Source: Komagataeibacter oboediens (GTDB lineage: Bacteria > Pseudomonadota > Alphaproteobacteria > Acetobacterales > Acetobacteraceae). From it: a DNA stretch of 64,000 bases. The stretch is from the NCBI RefSeq assembly GCF_003207815.1, contig NZ_NKTX01000008.1:20069-84068 (forward strand), in the 5' to 3' direction. Below are positions 8,938 to 19,002 of this stretch, in pieces. Below the pieces are notes generated by a model, which saw only the letters and a list, made by a program, of their open reading frames with translations, was not told the origin of the DNA and did not search any database. The position numbers and the translations under genes were made by a program. Position 1 is the first letter of the stretch. The number at the start of each line of letters is the position of its first letter.

Positions 8938-9567
8938 TCAGTTATTGTGTGGTGCAGCCGAGCCCGGCAGGCGCTGGCGCAGGCTGTCGATCGCCATGGC
9001 AAAGGCGGTCAGCAGGTCCGCATCAACACAGACCGTCCCGCCCGACAGGCGGATGAAGCCTTCGGTCATGGCGTTCTGCACCATGCCTTCGGAATGCACG
9101 ATCAGGCCATCGGCATCTTCCATGCCGCCGCTGCCGCCTGTTCCCTGCCGTTCACGCAGCGCATCGCCCCATGCCCGGCTGCGGTATTCCGCCACCTTGC
9201 GCGGATAGGGCCGCCCGTCCACGGTGTACCCCGCCAGCATCTTGCCCTGTGCCGCCATGTACCCGATCTCGACCGCGGTGCCGGGGTCCATGTCGGCTGC
9301 ACGACGGAAGGGGTCCAGACAGAACACGCCCGCGTCGCACCCGTCCATCAGGTCACGGTCAAGGCGTGCGATCAGCAGGCTGGTTTCCGCACCGGGGGCC
9401 AGCGCGTCCACCTCGGCCTGCCCGTCAAAGGGGCAGACACCTTCCAGCCCGGCGGCGGTGCAGATATCCTTCATCGCGCGGAACAGTTCGGCGGCTGCGG
9501 GTCGGAAAACCGTATCGCCCGCCAGATAGATACGCGGCGCGCGGGTCGTCTTGGGCTGAGTGGTCAT
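8938..9567 (-). CDS. Nucleoside 2-deoxyribosyltransferase
   Basis: 209 residues from the ATG at 9567, preceded by AGGA (AGGATCC). Family features are IYLAGDTVFRP at the start, an Asp-rich RLDRDLMDGCD segment, and AVEIGYM with the predicted nucleophile Glu100. The enzyme moves 2-deoxyribose between bases, or hydrolyses it when no acceptor base is present. It is divergent from a nucleoside hydrolase across a 134-base promoter region and lies next to the pyrimidine pathway, so it probably feeds free bases from deoxynucleosides into catabolism. Base specificity is not evident. Confidence 0.85.
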   Translation of the reverse strand: MTTQPKTTRAPRIYLAGDTVFRPAAAELFRAMKDICTAAGLEGVCPFDGQAEVDALAPGAETSLLIARLDRDLMDGCDAGVFCLDPFRRAADMDPGTAVEIGYMAAQGKMLAGYTVDGRPYPRKVAEYRSRAWGDALRERQGTGGSGGMEDADGLIVHSEGMVQNAMTEGFIRLSGGTVCVDADLLTAFAMAIDSLRQRLPGSAAPHNN

Positions 9568-9701
9568 GTAGGATCCTGCCTGTTCGTTATGGATGAATAA
9601 TAATAAATCCGTTCCTGCCTGTATCGCCTTTTCCGCCGGGCCGTGGTCCCATTGGCCGGAATGCCACATGCAGGGACGCGTATTTTTTCCATGGAGCCAT
9701 C

Positions 9702-10631
9702 ATGAAAATCATTATCGACACCGACCCGGGGCAGGACGATGCCCTGACCATCCTGCTCGCGCTGGCCAGTCCCGAGATCGAACTGCTGGGCGTCACCACG
9801 GTCGCGGGTAACGTGCCGCTGGCCCAGACCACCGAAAACGCGCTCAAGACCCTCGACCTTGCAGGCCGCCCCGACATTCCGGTGCATGCCGGCGCCGACC
9901 GCCCGCTGCTGCGCCCGGGCGTGACCGCAACCCACGTGCATGGCCGCACCGGGTTTGAAGGTGTCGACCTGCCGCCACCCGGGCGGCCTGCAACGCCGGG
10001 ACATGCGGTGGATTTCATTATCCGCACGGTCATGGACAACCCGCCGGGCGCCATCACGCTGTGCACCATTGGCCCGCTGACCAATATCGCCCTTGCACTG
10101 GCGCGTGAGCCACGCCTGCGTGAACGGATCGGCCGGATCGTGATGATGGGCTGCGCCTTTTCCGAAGTGGGGAACATTACCCCGGCCGCCGAATTCAATG
10201 TCTATGTCGATCCCCATGCAGCGGAAATGGTGTTCGCCTCCGGTGTGCCGATTGTGGTGTTCCCGCTGGATGTGACGCATCAGCTGCATACCAGCGCGGC
10301 CCGGCTGGAACGCATTGCGGCCATTCCCAACCGGATCGGCCCGGTCGTCGCGGCATGGCTGCGGTTTGAAAAACGCTTCGAGGCCACGAAATACGGCACG
10401 GATGGCGGCCCCCTGCATGATCCCAACACGGTTATCTGGCTGCTGAAGCCCGAACTGTATCGCGGGCGGCAGGTCAACGTACAGATTGAAACGGGCAGCC
10501 CCCTGACCATGGGCATGAGCGTGGTTGACTGGTGGGGCGTCGGTACCGCCCCCCCCAATGCCGTGTTCATGCGCGAGGTGGATGTGGAGGGCGTATACGA
10601 CCTGGTGGTGGAACGCCTGTCGCGGTTCTAG
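9702..10631 (+). CDS. Nucleoside hydrolase (inosine-uridine preferring family)
   Basis: 309 residues. The family signature DTDPGQDDA (residues 6-14) supplies the calcium-binding aspartates. Further family elements are EFNVYVDPHAA, the PLDVTHQ segment and GPLHDPNTV with the C-terminal metal-ligand Asp. It splits the N-glycosidic bond of nucleosides into base and ribose. No signal peptide, so cytoplasmic. The CATGGAGCC context provides GGAG before the ATG. Next to the deoxyribosyltransferase and dihydropyrimidinase, it most likely supplies uracil or thymine to the reductive pathway; purine nucleosides cannot be excluded. Confidence 0.92.
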   Translation: MKIIIDTDPGQDDALTILLALASPEIELLGVTTVAGNVPLAQTTENALKTLDLAGRPDIPVHAGADRPLLRPGVTATHVHGRTGFEGVDLPPPGRPATPGHAVDFIIRTVMDNPPGAITLCTIGPLTNIALALAREPRLRERIGRIVMMGCAFSEVGNITPAAEFNVYVDPHAAEMVFASGVPIVVFPLDVTHQLHTSAARLERIAAIPNRIGPVVAAWLRFEKRFEATKYGTDGGPLHDPNTVIWLLKPELYRGRQVNVQIETGSPLTMGMSVVDWWGVGTAPPNAVFMREVDVEGVYDLVVERLSRF

Positions 10632-10641
10632 CGCCGGGTAC

Positions 10642-10666
10642 GGGCGGCGGGATGTCCCTGCCGCCC
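10642..10666. terminator. Hairpin between convergent nucleoside hydrolase and dihydropyrimidinase genes
   Basis: GGGCGGC at 10642-10648 pairs with GCCGCCC at 10660-10666, with partial further pairing inside. It sits in the 46-base convergent gap and can serve both strands. Confidence 0.5.
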
Positions 10667-10677
10667 GGCCTGGTTGA

Positions 10678-12154
<1,477 letters not shown>

Positions 12155-12192
12155 GATTATATCTTCCCGCGACGGACCAAAAAGGAATCCCC

Positions 12193-13623
12193 ATGCCGGA
12201 CAGTATCGATCGCATGGACAGCCACCTGGTGAACGAGGATCTTGCCCCCGTGCGGGCCCGAAGCTGGGGATGGTTCGACTACGTCTCGTTATGGATGTCC
12301 AACGTGCACAGCGTGGGCGGATACGTGACGGCGGGCAGCCTGTTCGCTGTCGGGCTGCCGGCGGGCGACGTGTTCATCGCCCTTGTCGCCGGTATCATGA
12401 TCGTGCAGGTGATCTGTAACCTGGCGGGACGGCCCAGCTTTGAATCCGGTGCGCCCTATCCGGTCATGGCGCGCATGGCCTTTGGCGTGCGCGGCGCCGT
12501 GGTGCCTGCGCTGGTACGCGGCGTCATTGCGGTGGGGTGGTACGGTATCCAGACATGGCTTGCGTCAAACGCGGTGCTGATCCTGCTGCTGCGGCAATGG
12601 CCCGCGCTGGCGCCATGGGCGGACGTGCGGCTGCATGGCCTGCTGGGCCTGTCCACGCTGGGGTGGGGGGCATTCCTGCTGCTGTGGGGCATTCAGGCGG
12701 CGGTTTTCTGGCGCGGCATGGAAACGATCCGCCGGTTCATCGACTGGGCCGGGCCGGTGATCTATGTCGTCATGATCGCGCTGGACGGCTGGCTGCTGTG
12801 GAAGGCGGGTGGCCACATATCGCTGGATGTATTTGACGCGCCGCCCCACGGCATGGGGTGGCGGCTGCTGGGCATTGTCAACGCCATGGCGCTGATCGTG
12901 GCCTATTTTTCGCCCATTGCGCTGAATTTCGGGGATTTTGCGCGGTACGGCGTCAGCATGCGTGACATCCGGCGCGGCAATTTCTGGGGGCTGCCGGTCA
13001 ATTTCTTCGGTTTTTCCGTACTGACGCTGGTGACGATCGTGCTGACGCGCCCGGTCTTTGGCCGCGTGATCCTGGACCCGGTGGAAACCGTGGCCCAGAT
13101 CGACAGCCCGACCGCCGTGGCCATAGGGGTGCTGACCTTCGTCACCGCCACGGCGGGGATCAATATCGTGGCCAATTTCGTCTCGGCCGCGTTTGATTTC
13201 TCCAATCTCGCACCGCACGCCATAAGCTGGCGCAGGGGGGGACTGATCGCGGCCGTGGGCGCGCTGGTGGTCACGCCATGGAACCTGTATGCTAGGCCCG
13301 AACTGATTCACCTGACGCTGGACATACTGGGCACGTTCATCGGGCCGCTGACGGGCGTGCTGCTGGCGGATTACTATGGCGTGCACAGGGCGCGCACGGA
13401 TACCGCCGCCCTGTATACCGCCAGCCCGCAGGCGCCATACTGGTACCGCAACGGCGTCAACCTCACGGCCATGGCCAGCCTGCTGTTTTCGGTCCTGTGC
13501 GGGCTGGGGCTGGTGTTTGTTCCCGTATTCGCACCGGTGCGCAACCTGTCGTGGTTCGTGGGCTTCGGCTGCGCGGTCGCAAGCCACCTGGCCCTGTCAC
13601 GCCCTGGCGCACGCGGGCACTGA
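12193..13623 (+). CDS. NCS1-family nucleobase/hydantoin transporter
   Basis: 476 residues from ATG 12193, with AAAGGA at 12181-12186. The NCS1 pattern is clear: WGWFDYVSLWMSNVHSVGGY leading into TM1, GAPYPVMARMAFG, GWYGIQTW and an NFGDFARYG loop, with about twelve hydrophobic segments. Members carry uracil, allantoin, hydantoins or purine bases with protons or sodium. Its position beside dihydropyrimidinase and the RutR-type regulator points to uracil/thymine or dihydropyrimidine import. Confidence 0.9.
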   Translation: MPDSIDRMDSHLVNEDLAPVRARSWGWFDYVSLWMSNVHSVGGYVTAGSLFAVGLPAGDVFIALVAGIMIVQVICNLAGRPSFESGAPYPVMARMAFGVRGAVVPALVRGVIAVGWYGIQTWLASNAVLILLLRQWPALAPWADVRLHGLLGLSTLGWGAFLLLWGIQAAVFWRGMETIRRFIDWAGPVIYVVMIALDGWLLWKAGGHISLDVFDAPPHGMGWRLLGIVNAMALIVAYFSPIALNFGDFARYGVSMRDIRRGNFWGLPVNFFGFSVLTLVTIVLTRPVFGRVILDPVETVAQIDSPTAVAIGVLTFVTATAGINIVANFVSAAFDFSNLAPHAISWRRGGLIAAVGALVVTPWNLYARPELIHLTLDILGTFIGPLTGVLLADYYGVHRARTDTAALYTASPQAPYWYRNGVNLTAMASLLFSVLCGLGLVFVPVFAPVRNLSWFVGFGCAVASHLALSRPGARGH

Positions 13624-13669
13624 CCGTCCGGCCATGCGTGCCGCCCGTCGCGGAAGCGGGACAGAAATG

Positions 13670-14413
13670 TCAGGTGGCGGCGCGCCGGGACCGGGCGGAG
13701 CGCACCGTGGTACGGCGGCGTCCGGGTCGGGTCTTGATTGTGTCCTGCACGGGCGGCGGGGCGACGGGATCGGGCAGGATGGACGTGGCCAGTTGTATGA
13801 TGGTCCGGCAGCCTGCTTCAAAATCCACCGCCGTCAGGCGGGGCTTGTCCAGCACGGCAGCCATCTGCACCCCCATATCGGCATAGGCCTGCGTCATCGC
13901 CCACAGGCAGAACAGGAAATGCGTCGGGTCCACCGTCCCGATCAGGCCCGCCGCATGCCATTTTTCAAAGACCTCGCGCCGGTGTTCGACATGCCGGCGC
14001 AGGGTATCGACCAGAAAGCCGTGAACATACCGGCCACCTGACAGGATTTCGTGGGCGAACAGGCGCGACCCCTCGGGGCGCTGGCGTGAAAACGCCATCT
14101 TGGAGCGGATGAAGCCTTCCAGCCCCTCCCGCGGGGATCTGTCGGCAGACAGCCATTTGCTGGCATCGCCCAGCCAGTCTTCCAGCAACTGCTGCAACGT
14201 GGCGCGGTACAGGTCTTCCTTGGTACGGAAATAATAGTGGATATTGGCCTTGGGCAGGTTGCTGGCCTCGGCAATATCGCTGACCCGCGTGCCCGACAGC
14301 CCGTGGGCCGCGAATACCTTTTCCGCCGCGTCCAGGATCTGGCGCGTATTGTTCTGGCGGGGCACGCTGGCGCGCGTTTTGCGGGGGGAACGTGATGTCT
14401 TGGACAGGGGCAT
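13670..14413 (-). CDS. rutR: TetR-family regulator, RutR type
   Basis: 247 residues from ATG 14413. The N-terminal helix-turn-helix reads ILDAAEKVFAAHGLSGTRV then NLPKANIHYYFRTKEDLY. The ligand-binding half follows RutR of E. coli closely: LLEDWL, a SRQRPEGSRLFAHEIL segment, HVEHRREVFEKW and DPTHFLFCLWAMTQAYAD. RutR responds to uracil and thymine. A basic tail of about 30 residues after the core is extra. It is divergent from preTA across 314 bases that contain the best RutR-like site of the window, so it probably represses the pyrimidine genes until bases accumulate. Confidence 0.87.
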   Translation of the reverse strand: MPLSKTSRSPRKTRASVPRQNNTRQILDAAEKVFAAHGLSGTRVSDIAEASNLPKANIHYYFRTKEDLYRATLQQLLEDWLGDASKWLSADRSPREGLEGFIRSKMAFSRQRPEGSRLFAHEILSGGRYVHGFLVDTLRRHVEHRREVFEKWHAAGLIGTVDPTHFLFCLWAMTQAYADMGVQMAAVLDKPRLTAVDFEAGCRTIIQLATSILPDPVAPPPVQDTIKTRPGRRRTTVRSARSRRAAT

Positions 14414-14727
14414 GGGCAGGACAGGATTACCGTAAAAGGAAAAAATGGTTGATGGTGCCCCCCAACTTCTCAAGCCGGGCATTTCGCGTCAATCCATTCC
14501 ATGACGGGATTCCCGCGCGCGGGACCGCAATGGGCAGGACAGGCGTGCGTGGGCACCATTTCATACTTATACAAATAAATGCACCGCCATATATCATTCT
14601 TTATACGAGATAATCGCGACCAGGACACGATTGCGGAAAAAACCTGATCATATGGTCAGAAAAAACATTGCGGAGCGCTACCGAACGCCCCTAAGGTTGA
14701 TCCCAACACACAGATGCTGGAGCGATC
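14414..14727. promoter_or_regulatory. Divergent regulatory region between the RutR-type gene and preT
   Basis: A 314-base gap whose centre (about 14560-14660) is AT-rich and likely carries both promoters. It holds the RutR-like palindrome listed separately and GGAG at 14717-14720 as the preT ribosome binding site. No coding sequence was recognised. Confidence 0.6.
14644..14659. promoter_or_regulatory. Candidate RutR operator upstream of preT
   Basis: CTGATCATATGGTCAG matches 11 of 14 defined positions of TTGACCA-NN-TGGTCAA and is an almost perfect palindrome in itself (one mismatched pair). It lies 69 bases before the preT start and about 230 bases from the regulator's own start. Confidence 0.7.
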
Positions 14728-16077
14728 ATGCCGCAAGGTCCCGATATAGCGCCCGGACGTCTTACCGATGTCGAACTTGCGCTTAATTTTTCCGATGCCC
14801 ATCCCCCGCTGACGCACGCACAGGCCGTTGTCGAGGCCGACCGCTGCTTCTACTGTTACGACGCACCGTGTATCGAGGCCTGTCCCACAGGCATCGACAT
14901 CCCGCGCTTCATCCGCGCCATTGCGACGGACAACATGGCGGGTTCGGCCAGAATCATCCTTGAATCCAACATCCTTGGCGGATCCTGCGCGCGCGTCTGC
15001 CCGACCGAGATCCTGTGCGAACAGAAATGCGTGCACAACACGCGTGAGGAAGGCCAGCCCATCCGCATCGGCCTGCTGCAGCGCCACGCAACCGACTGGC
15101 AGATGGATCATGGCGGCCAGCCTTTCACCCGCGCGGCCCCGACGGGCCAGCGCATCGCCGTTGTCGGCGCGGGGCCTGCGGGTCTTGCCTGCGCACACCG
15201 GCTGGCCATGCATGGGCACGACGTGGTGATCCATGACCGCCACGCGCTGGCGGGCGGGCTGAACGAATATGGCGTCGCCGCCTACAAGCTGGCCGATGAC
15301 TTCGCCCAGCGCGAGGTGGATTTCCTGCTGTCCATCGGCGGGATCACGTTTGAGGGCGGAAAGGTGCTGGGCCGCGACATGACGGTGGCCAGCCTGCGCC
15401 GCGAATATGACGCGGTGTTCCTGGCTGTCGGCCTTGCGGGCGTGCGTTCGCTGGGGATCGAGGGGGAAGACCTTGACGGCGTGATGAACGCGGTGGACTT
15501 CATCGAGGGCCTGCGTTCGGCCAACCGCCAGACCGTGCCGGTCGGCCGCCGGGTGGTGGTGATCGGCGGTGGCAACACCGCGGTCGATGCCTCCGTCCAG
15601 GCCCGCAGGCTGGGTGCCGAGGATGTGACCCTTGTCTACCGCCGGGGCGCGGAAAACATGTCCGCCACGCCGGTGGAACGCGAATGGGCGCAGACCAACG
15701 GCGTCACGGTCCGGCTGTGGGCCGCCCCGGTCCGTCTGGTGGCGCGCGATGGCGTGCTGGACGGGATCGAGTTCGCACGCGGCCGCATCGGCCCGGACGG
15801 GCGGCCTGTATATGACCCGGATGATACGTTCGTGGTGGCGGCGGACATGGTGCTCAAGGCCGTGGGCCAGACCTTCATGCCCGACCCGCTGAACGGGGAA
15901 AGCATTGCCATTTCCGGCGGGCGCATCATGGTGGATGCAACGGGCCAGACCACCATGCAGGGCGTCTATGCGGGCGGCGACTGCACGCCGGGCGAGGACC
16001 TGACGGTCGCCGCCGTGCGCGACGGGCGCGACGCGGCAGAGGCAATTCACGCGGCCTACATGGCGGCAGGCAGGTAA
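14728..16077 (+). CDS. preT: NAD-dependent dihydropyrimidine dehydrogenase, PreT subunit
   Basis: 449 residues. The N-terminal iron-sulphur region has CFYCYDAPCIEACPTG and GGSCARVCPTEILCEQKC. Then come an FAD site VVGAGPAGLACA and an NAD(P) site VIGGGNTAVDAS, and the C-terminal GDC block of the GltD/PreT family. With PreA it reduces uracil or thymine to the dihydro form using NADH, the first step of the reductive pathway; the reaction is reversible. preA starts 11 bases downstream and the third-step amidase follows, forming one operon. Confidence 0.95.
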   Translation: MPQGPDIAPGRLTDVELALNFSDAHPPLTHAQAVVEADRCFYCYDAPCIEACPTGIDIPRFIRAIATDNMAGSARIILESNILGGSCARVCPTEILCEQKCVHNTREEGQPIRIGLLQRHATDWQMDHGGQPFTRAAPTGQRIAVVGAGPAGLACAHRLAMHGHDVVIHDRHALAGGLNEYGVAAYKLADDFAQREVDFLLSIGGITFEGGKVLGRDMTVASLRREYDAVFLAVGLAGVRSLGIEGEDLDGVMNAVDFIEGLRSANRQTVPVGRRVVVIGGGNTAVDASVQARRLGAEDVTLVYRRGAENMSATPVEREWAQTNGVTVRLWAAPVRLVARDGVLDGIEFARGRIGPDGRPVYDPDDTFVVAADMVLKAVGQTFMPDPLNGESIAISGGRIMVDATGQTTMQGVYAGGDCTPGEDLTVAAVRDGRDAAEAIHAAYMAAGR

Positions 16078-16088
16078 GGAAACCGGAT

Positions 16089-17363
16089 ATGGCTGATCTA
16101 CGCACGAATTTTGTTGGCATCCGCTCGCCCAATCCGTTCTGGCTTGCCTCCGCGCCGCCTACGGACAAGGAATACAATGTCCGCCGCGCGTTTGAGGCGG
16201 GCTGGGGCGGCGTGGTCTGGAAAACGCTGGGGGAAGACCCGCCGGTGGTCAATGTCAGCTCGCGTTATGGTTCGCTGGACTATAACGGCACCCGCATGAT
16301 CGGGCTGAACAACATCGAACTGATTTCCGACCGGCCGCTGGCCACGAACATTGCCGAAATCAAGTCCGTCAAGCGCGACTATCCCGACCGCGCGGTCGTG
16401 GTCAGCCTGATGGTGCCCTGTGTGGAGGAAAGCTGGAAGGCGATCCTGCCCATCGTGGAGGAAACGGGCGCTGACGGGATCGAACTCAATTTCGGCTGCC
16501 CGCACGGCATGTCCGAACGCAACATGGGTGCTGCGGTCGGGCAAGTGCCCGAATACGTGGAAATGGTCACGCGGTGGTGCAAGCAGAACACCCGCATGCC
16601 CGTGATCGTCAAGCTGACGCCCAACATCACCAACATCCTCATGCCTGCGCGCGCGGCCCTGCGGGGCGGGGCGGATGCGGTATCGCTGATCAATACCGTC
16701 CAGTCGGTCATTGGTGTTGACCTCGACCTCATGGCCCCCATGCCGGTGGTGGATGGCCAGGGCACGCATGGCGGCTATTGCGGCCCGGCGGTCAAGCCCA
16801 TCGCGCTGCGCATGATTGGCGACATCGCCCGTGACCCGGAACTGGCGCGCCTGCCCATTTCAGGTATCGGCGGGATCGGGTCGTGGCGGGATGCCGCCGA
16901 ATTCCTGGCCATGGGGGCGACCACGCTGCAGGTCTGCACGGCGGCCATGCATTACGGCTTCCGCATTGTCGAGGACATGACCGACGGCCTGTCCGCATGG
17001 ATGGACCAGAAGGGATACGCCACCATTGCCGACGTGACCGGGCGCGCGGTCGAACGCTTCGTGCCGTGGAACCGGCTGAACATGAAGTTCAAGACCATTG
17101 CGAAGATTGACCAGGACGCCTGCATCAAATGCGGCCTGTGCCATATCGCGTGCGAAGATACCTCCCACCAGGCCATCGCCCGCAGCAAGGTGGACGGGGA
17201 ACGGCATTACGAAGTGATTGATGAGGAATGCGTGGGCTGTAACCTGTGCGCGCATGTCTGCCCCGTTGATGAGTGCATCACCATGCAGCCGCAGCCGGTG
17301 GATGGCGTGCTGACATGGCCCGAACACCCCAGCAACCCCGCCCGCGTAACCGTAGGGTCGTAA
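16089..17363 (+). CDS. preA: NAD-dependent dihydropyrimidine dehydrogenase, PreA subunit
   Basis: 424 residues. An FMN-binding TIM barrel similar to dihydroorotate dehydrogenase starts NFVGIRSPNPFWLASAPPT and includes the active-site loop FGCPHGMSERNMG with its Cys. The C terminus carries two 4Fe-4S motifs (CIKCGLCHIAC and CVGCNLCAHVCP) that pass electrons from PreT. Uracil/thymine reduction takes place at the FMN. Gene order preT-preA with an 11-base gap is standard. Confidence 0.95.
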   Translation: MADLRTNFVGIRSPNPFWLASAPPTDKEYNVRRAFEAGWGGVVWKTLGEDPPVVNVSSRYGSLDYNGTRMIGLNNIELISDRPLATNIAEIKSVKRDYPDRAVVVSLMVPCVEESWKAILPIVEETGADGIELNFGCPHGMSERNMGAAVGQVPEYVEMVTRWCKQNTRMPVIVKLTPNITNILMPARAALRGGADAVSLINTVQSVIGVDLDLMAPMPVVDGQGTHGGYCGPAVKPIALRMIGDIARDPELARLPISGIGGIGSWRDAAEFLAMGATTLQVCTAAMHYGFRIVEDMTDGLSAWMDQKGYATIADVTGRAVERFVPWNRLNMKFKTIAKIDQDACIKCGLCHIACEDTSHQAIARSKVDGERHYEVIDEECVGCNLCAHVCPVDECITMQPQPVDGVLTWPEHPSNPARVTVGS

Positions 17364-17403
17364 CAGGCCAGCAAAGGGTGCAGCCCGGCATGGAAGGAAG
17401 CTT

Positions 17404-18675
17404 ATGACACAGCATACAACCGCGACACATGGCAGCAATCTTGGCATTGACGGGCAGGCCCTGTGGTCTGACCTTATGGAAACCGCCCGGTTTGGCGGCA
17501 CGCCAAAGGGCGGGATCCGCCGCCTGACACTGACGGCGGAAGACAGGCAGGTGCGCGACTGGTTCGTGCGCACGTGCGAGGCACTGGGCTGCACGGTCAC
17601 GCATGATTCCATGGGCAACCAGTTCGCCCGCCGACCGGGGCAGGATGACAGCCTGCCGCCCATCACCATTGGCAGCCACCTTGATACGCAGCCCACGGGC
17701 GGCAAGTATGACGGTATCCTTGGCGTTCTGGGTGGCCTTGCCGTCCTGCGCGCGCTGCACCGGTCCGGTTACGTGACCCGCCACCCGATCGAACTGATCA
17801 ACTGGACGAACGAGGAGGGGTCGCGCTTTACCCCGCCCATGATGTGTTCGGGCGTCTTTGCCGGCGTGTTTACCGAACAGGAAGTGCTGGACAAGCGCGA
17901 CCGGGCGGGAAAGCGCTTTGGTGATGAACTGGAGGCCATCGGCTATCGCGGCAGCGAACCGTGCGGGCAGCATCCGGTCACCGCGTATTTCGAACTGCAT
18001 ATCGAACAGGGTCCGATCCTGGAAGCCGAGGAAAAGACCATTGGCATTGTCACCGGCGTGCAGGGCGCGCGGTGGTACGAGGCCACGGTCACGGGCAAGG
18101 ACGCCCATGCCGGTTCCACCCCCATGCCCATGCGCCACGACGCGCTGCTGGCCGCCGCCCGCATGATCGAGACGGTCAGCGAAGTGGCCCTGTCCCATGC
18201 GCCCACTGCGGTCGGCACCGTAGGGCTGATTGAAAACCGACCCAACAGCAACAACGTGGTCCCCGGCGAGGTGTTTTTCACCATCGACATGCGCGACCCC
18301 GATGATGCGGTCGTGCGCAGAATGGAAGAGCAGCTGTACAGCCAGTTGCCTGAAATCGCGCAGCGCAGTGGCGTGACACTGGATATCGTGCGGATCTGGG
18401 ACGCACCAGCCGTGCATTTCAACCCCGCCTGCATCGACATGGTCGAGGCCGCGGCGATGGAAAGCGGCTACAGCGCCCGGCGTATCGTATCCGGCCCCGG
18501 CCATGACGCGGCCTACATGGCGCGCATTGCGCCAACGGCCATGATCTTCGTCCCCTGTGCCGATGGCCTGAGCCATAACGAGGCGGAAAGCATTACCGAA
18601 CAGGATGCGACGGCCGGGGCGGATGTCCTTCTCCGGGCGGTGCTCAAGGCGGACGCAGCCTTCAACAGCAGATAA
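17404..18675 (+). CDS. M20-type amidase, probable N-carbamoyl-beta-alanine amidohydrolase
   Basis: 423 residues. The hydantoinase/carbamoylase amidase family shows in GSHLDTQPTGGKYDG, the metal site TNEEGSRF, FELHIEQGP, a dimerisation region GKDAHAGSTPMPMR, NVVPGEV and SGPGHDAA with the C-terminal LSHNE metal ligand. Neighbours decide the substrate: after PreTA and dihydropyrimidinase the expected reaction is N-carbamoyl-beta-alanine to beta-alanine, ammonia and carbon dioxide. L-carbamoylase activity is a possible alternative. GGAAGG at about 17394 is the ribosome binding site. Confidence 0.9.
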   Translation: MTQHTTATHGSNLGIDGQALWSDLMETARFGGTPKGGIRRLTLTAEDRQVRDWFVRTCEALGCTVTHDSMGNQFARRPGQDDSLPPITIGSHLDTQPTGGKYDGILGVLGGLAVLRALHRSGYVTRHPIELINWTNEEGSRFTPPMMCSGVFAGVFTEQEVLDKRDRAGKRFGDELEAIGYRGSEPCGQHPVTAYFELHIEQGPILEAEEKTIGIVTGVQGARWYEATVTGKDAHAGSTPMPMRHDALLAAARMIETVSEVALSHAPTAVGTVGLIENRPNSNNVVPGEVFFTIDMRDPDDAVVRRMEEQLYSQLPEIAQRSGVTLDIVRIWDAPAVHFNPACIDMVEAAAMESGYSARRIVSGPGHDAAYMARIAPTAMIFVPCADGLSHNEAESITEQDATAGADVLLRAVLKADAAFNSR

Positions 18676-18892
18676 TCGCGCCATGCCTGTTCTCATCCTG
18701 CATGGGCGGGGCAGACATGATACGCACGATGATCAGGCCGGTCCGCCCTTATGGGTTGACCGGCCTGAATGCGTTTGCGGGGTAAAATCCGGGTATGGGC
18801 TTTTCCCGCAACACGGCCGCGGGGAATACAGTCCGTCAGAACGGGCGGTTTTCAGAAACGCCCCGCGGAAAACATGGTGCGGGCAGAAGATG

Positions 18893-18972
18893 TTTTTTGG
18901 TGACGCGTTGTTCAGGACGCTTCAGGAAACGCCGCCTTTTTGAAAAAGGCGGCACCCAAAAAACTTCTGTTG
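18893..18972. repeat. Dispersed intergenic palindromic repeat, copy 1
   Basis: A stem-loop at 18931-18953 built on GCCGCCTTTTT and AAAAAGGCGGC, flanked by GTTTTTTGGTGA on the left and CACCCAAAAAACTT on the right. In reverse orientation the same order of parts occurs at 41225-41360 and in weaker form at 33694-33832. It lies in the 327-base gap between the pyrimidine operon and the convergent nupC gene and may also end transcription. The rest of 18676-19002 shows no gene; about 100 bases to the left weakly resemble the flank of the 41 kb copy. Confidence 0.75.
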
Positions 18973-19002
18973 TTTTGCAAGAATCAACTGCCGCGCGGCG
19001 GA

